DNA from: an uncultured Clostridia bacterium
Lineage (GTDB): Bacteria; Bacillota; Clostridia; Peptostreptococcales; Anaerovoracaceae
DNA: 64,000 nucleotides
NCBI GenBank assembly: GCA_938049335.1
Contig: CALIYX010000030.1
Location: 67,283 to 131,282, forward strand
Direction of reading: 5' to 3'
Each line of letters opens with the position of its first letter. The stretch's first letter is position 1. The notes under the pieces are model-generated. The model searched no databases. It was not told where the DNA came from and worked only from the letters and a program-made list of their open reading frames with translations. Below, in pieces: positions 61,604-64,000 of this stretch. The position numbers were made by a program, and so were the translations under genes.

Positions 61604-62548
61604 TTATTCTTCGCTCGGTCTAAGTGAAAGTCCAAGCTCAGCTAATTTTGCTTTAACTTCGTCGAGTGACTTCTTACCGAGATTTCTGACTTTCATCATC
61701 TCTTCTTCAGTACGAGCTGTCAACTCTTCAACAGTATTGATCGATGCTCTCTTTAGGCAGTTGAACGAACGAACTGAAAGCTCAAGCTCTTCGATAGTCA
61801 TCTCCAAAGCTTTTTCCTTCTGATCTTCTTCCTTCTCTACCATGATTTCAAGATCATCTGCAGCATCATCAAGCTTTACGAACAAATTGAGGTGCTCCTG
61901 CATTATCTTTGCACCTATTGATACACCTTCCTCTGGTGAGATTGAACCATCTGTCCAAATCTCTAGGATAAGTCTATCAAAGTCTGTAACCTGCCCTACT
62001 CTTGTATTCTCTACTGTGTAGTTTACTCTTCTTACCGGAGTAAAAATTGAGTCAACCGGAATCACTGAAATCGGTGTGCTCTCATCCTTATTCTGCTCTG
62101 CTGGAACATAACCCCTACCTCTAGCAAGGTTTATTTCCATAACCAAAGTAGCATTTTCTTCAAGTGTAGCAATGTGCAATTCAGGGTTAAATATCTCTAG
62201 CTCTGAATCTCCGATTATGTCTGCTGCTGTAACCTCCTTAGGTCCAACTGCATTTATAATCACACGCTTGCTGTCATCACCGCTTAGCCTTAATGCCAGC
62301 TTCTTGAGGTTGAGTATGATTTCAGTAACATCTTCTTTGACGCCTGGAATCGTCGAAAACTCGTGTAGAATTCCATCGATTTTAATCGATGTTACAGCTG
62401 CGCCTGGAAGTGAGCTGAGAAGAATTCTTCTCATGCTGTTTCCAAGTGTTATTCCGTATCCTCTTTCTAGAGGTTCAACAACGAATTTGCCGTATGTACC
62501 ATCCTCGCTGACTGTCTTTGATATTGTCGGTTTTTCGATTTCTATCAT
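61604..62548 (-). CDS. rpoA: DNA-directed RNA polymerase subunit alpha
   Basis: Alpha forms the dimer that nucleates RNA polymerase. The N-terminal domain shows FVVEPLERGYGITLGNSMRRILLSSLPGAAVTSIKIDG; a linker with acidic residues follows (about 228-245), and the C-terminal domain (TIEELELSVRSFNCLKRASINTVEELTARTEEEM and RNLGKKSLDEVKAKLAELGLSLR) binds UP elements and activators. The length of 314 is standard. It lies between rpsD and rplQ with AAGGAGG before the start. Confidence 0.98.
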   Translation of the reverse strand: MIEIEKPTISKTVSEDGTYGKFVVEPLERGYGITLGNSMRRILLSSLPGAAVTSIKIDGILHEFSTIPGVKEDVTEIILNLKKLALRLSGDDSKRVIINAVGPKEVTAADIIGDSELEIFNPELHIATLEENATLVMEINLARGRGYVPAEQNKDESTPISVIPVDSIFTPVRRVNYTVENTRVGQVTDFDRLILEIWTDGSISPEEGVSIGAKIMQEHLNLFVKLDDAADDLEIMVEKEEDQKEKALEMTIEELELSVRSFNCLKRASINTVEELTARTEEEMMKVRNLGKKSLDEVKAKLAELGLSLRPSEE

Positions 62549-62601
62549 TGAAAACCCTCCTTTTCATCCAATCAATAATAGCGACTGTAATATAGTTTCT
62601 A

Positions 62602-63189
62602 TTATTTGGAGTACAACTCGACGATTAAACGCTCTTCGATAGGTGTGTCAATCTGATCTCTTGTTGGATCAGCTAGAACTTTACCCTCTAGCTTGTCTCT
62701 ATCTACTGAAAGCCAAGCTGGAACACCAACCTGCATCTCTTTGATTTCCTTAAACTTAGGAGAGCTCTGGCTCTTTTCCTTTACCTTGATTACGTCTCCA
62801 GCCTTTACAATGTATGAAGGAATGTTTACCTTCTTACCGTTTACTGTAAAGTGGCTGTGAACTACAAGCTGTCTTGCTTCTCTACGTGTTGTTGCAAATC
62901 CCATTCTGAAAACAACGTTGTCAAGTCTTTCCTCTAGCATGATAAGAAGGTTTTCACCTGTGATACCCTTCTTTGATGCAGCCTTCTTGAACGCTGTTCT
63001 GAACTGTCTTTCTAGAACTCCGTAGATAAACTTTGCTCTCTGCTTTTCACGAAGCTGAAGTCCATATTCACTCATCTTCTTGAAACTCTGCTGAGGCTTT
63101 CTATTGGATTCTTTGTAGATACCCATGTGGCTTGGATCCAACTGAAGAGATCTACATCTCTTTAGGATCGGGTCTTTATTTACTGCCAT
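62602..63189 (-). CDS. rpsD: 30S ribosomal protein S4 (form without zinc cysteines)
   Basis: S4 starts assembly of the 30S body and represses its own operon in many bacteria. The 195 residues contain the S4 RNA-binding domain (ERLDNVVFRMGFATTRREARQLVVHSHFTVNGKKVNIPSYIVKAGD). The N-terminus MAVNKDPILKRCRSLQLDP has only one cysteine, so it is the C-minus type, in contrast to the four-cysteine form. The gap to rpoA is 53 bases, the largest in this operon. Confidence 0.97.
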   Translation of the reverse strand: MAVNKDPILKRCRSLQLDPSHMGIYKESNRKPQQSFKKMSEYGLQLREKQRAKFIYGVLERQFRTAFKKAASKKGITGENLLIMLEERLDNVVFRMGFATTRREARQLVVHSHFTVNGKKVNIPSYIVKAGDVIKVKEKSQSSPKFKEIKEMQVGVPAWLSVDRDKLEGKVLADPTRDQIDTPIEERLIVELYSK

Positions 63190-63210
63190 TTTCTTTGCTC
63201 CTCCCTTCTG

Positions 63211-63609
63211 CTATACTCTTCTTCTCTTTGGCGGTCTACAACCGTTATGAGGAATAGGTGTAATATCTTTGATCAATGTGATCTCAAGACCAGCAGCCTG
63301 GAGTGCTCTAATAGCAGCTTCTCTACCTGCGCCTGGTCCCTTAACGTAAACTTCAACAGTCTTAAGTCCGTGCTCAAGAGCTGCCTTTGTTGCAGTCTCA
63401 GCTGCACTCTGTGCTGCAAACGGTGTTGATTTTCTTGAACCCTTGAATCCAAGTGATCCTGCGCTTGACCATGACAGAGCGTTTCCGTCCATATCTGTAA
63501 GTGTCACCAAAGTATTGTTAAAGGTGGACTGGATATGAGCCTGGCCTTTTTCAACGTGCTTACGGTCTTTTCTCTTTTTTCTTACTGTTTTCTTTACAGC
63601 TTTAGCCAT
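63211..63609 (-). CDS. rpsK: 30S ribosomal protein S11
   Basis: S11 forms part of the platform near the mRNA exit. The 132 residues show HIQSTFNNTLVTLTDMDGNALSWSSAGSLGFKGSRKSTPFAAQ (family core, from residue 26) and the C-terminus with GPGAGREAAIRALQAAGLEI and ITPIPHNGCRPPKRRRV. The order rpsM-rpsK-rpsD-rpoA-rplQ is standard. AAGGAGG stands before the ATG. Confidence 0.98.
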   Translation of the reverse strand: MAKAVKKTVRKKRKDRKHVEKGQAHIQSTFNNTLVTLTDMDGNALSWSSAGSLGFKGSRKSTPFAAQSAAETATKAALEHGLKTVEVYVKGPGAGREAAIRALQAAGLEITLIKDITPIPHNGCRPPKRRRV

Positions 63610-63626
63610 TTTATCCTACCTCCTTC

Positions 63627-63995
63627 TTACTTTTTCTTTCTGCTTACAGTCCTCTTAGGACCCTTACGCGTTCTAGCATTAGTTTTTGTTTTCTGACCTC
63701 TTACAGGGAGTCCTCTTCTGTGTCTGATTCCTCTGTAGCTTCCGATTTCCATGAGTCTCTTAATGTTTAGAGACACCTCTCTTCTTAGGTCACCTTCTAC
63801 TGCATACTCTGCTTCGATGATTTTCCTGATTCTACCAGCTTCATCTTCAGTCAGATCTTTGACTCTAGTATCTGGATTGATTTCAGCCTTTGCAAGAATG
63901 TCTTTAGCTGTATGCTTTCCGATACCATAGATATAGGTTAGACCGATTTCTACCCTTTTTTCTCTTGGTAAGTCTACACCGGCTATACGAGCCAT
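63627..63995 (-). CDS. rpsM: 30S ribosomal protein S13
   Basis: S13 sits in the head of the small subunit and contacts the P-site tRNA and L5. The complete 122-residue protein reads MARIAGVDLPREKRVEIGLTYIYGIG at the start, with LNIKRLMEIGSYRGIRHRRGLPVRGQKTKTNARTRKGP near the end (the first and second quoted stretches belong to the helix-turn motif and the tail). The start lies 5 bases from the window edge, so its ribosome site is mostly outside. The next genes upstream (probably rpmJ, infA) are not seen. Confidence 0.97.
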   Translation of the reverse strand: MARIAGVDLPREKRVEIGLTYIYGIGKHTAKDILAKAEINPDTRVKDLTEDEAGRIRKIIEAEYAVEGDLRREVSLNIKRLMEIGSYRGIRHRRGLPVRGQKTKTNARTRKGPKRTVSRKKK

Positions 63996-64000
63996 ACGTT

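Noticed and set aside
1..64000. CRISPR arrays, insertion sequences, prophage genes, tRNA or rRNA genes
   Set aside because: I found no regularly spaced repeats, no transposase, integrase or phage structural motifs, and no recognisable tRNA or rRNA sequence in the intergenic regions.

Overview
The window is a gene-dense stretch (about 64 kb) of a low-GC Gram-positive anaerobe. Clostridia are indicated by the scr RNA-dnaX-ybaB-recR order, an F-type flavodiiron protein, ECF-type transport, CWB2 cell-wall-binding repeats, a class-1B dihydroorotate dehydrogenase (pyrD/pyrK), and TTGACA/TATAAT promoters with strong AGGAGG ribosome sites. An Anaerovoracaceae / Eubacterium-Mogibacterium type organism is my guess, not something the sequence proves. 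No tRNA, rRNA, CRISPR array, transposase or phage gene was seen.

Layout. 1-5.4 kb: end of an FAD oxidoreductase gene, a Usp-like protein, purC, a glutaredoxin-like protein, and a nuclease-proB-proA-ybjQ operon. 5.4-9.5 kb: an acyl-CoA dehydrogenase/ETF-alpha/rubredoxin fusion coupled to a flavodiiron O2 reductase, with a divergent Crp/Fnr regulator. 9.5-13.1 kb: a preQ1 riboswitch followed by queT, a VanX-like dipeptidase, mtnA, scpA and scpB. 13.2-29.5 kb: the most interesting part. A nine-gene operon (EcfT, fused double EcfA, S component, two membrane-anchored DUF4430/transcobalamin-like proteins, a lipoprotein with squalene-cyclase-like alpha/alpha repeats, MoxR, DUF58, a transglutaminase-like protein) is followed by a cobalamin riboswitch that drives a 1482-residue wall protein with two further transcobalamin-like domains and three CWB2 anchors. 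Together this looks like a Gram-positive counterpart of the intrinsic factor/transcobalamin strategy: surface capture, lipoprotein and membrane relay, ECF import.

29.5-32.7 kb: an operon with a stereochemical theme (dppA-type D-aminopeptidase, P1 peptidase, Asp/Glu racemase, D-aminoacyl-tRNA deacylase). 32.9-36.8 kb: an M20 amidohydrolase and two tandem FemAB-like aminoacyltransferases. 36.8-46 kb: a small unannotated gene and the pyrimidine operon pyrC-carB-pyrK-pyrD-pyrF-pyrE-pyrB behind a PyrR-type attenuator; pyrB carries a zinc domain like the C-terminus of PyrI, and carA is not next to carB. 46-50 kb: an sdpR-sdpI immunity pair with twin palindromic operators and two NSS-family sodium symporters. 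50.3-59.4 kb: recR, ybaB, dnaX, SRP RNA, a PurM/HypE-like protein, ligA, pcrA and a TIM-barrel protein. 59.5-59.9 kb: a second, full-length cobalamin riboswitch followed by two terminators and no obvious B12 gene. 60-64 kb: ahpC-type peroxiredoxin, a small membrane protein, and the distal end of the ribosomal alpha operon (rpsM-rpsK-rpsD-rpoA-rplQ).

Nearly all genes run on the minus strand; the plus-strand exceptions are the Crp-type regulator, the M20/FemAB group, the peroxiredoxin and the small membrane protein. All function calls come from reading the translated sequence and recalled family features; no database search was run.
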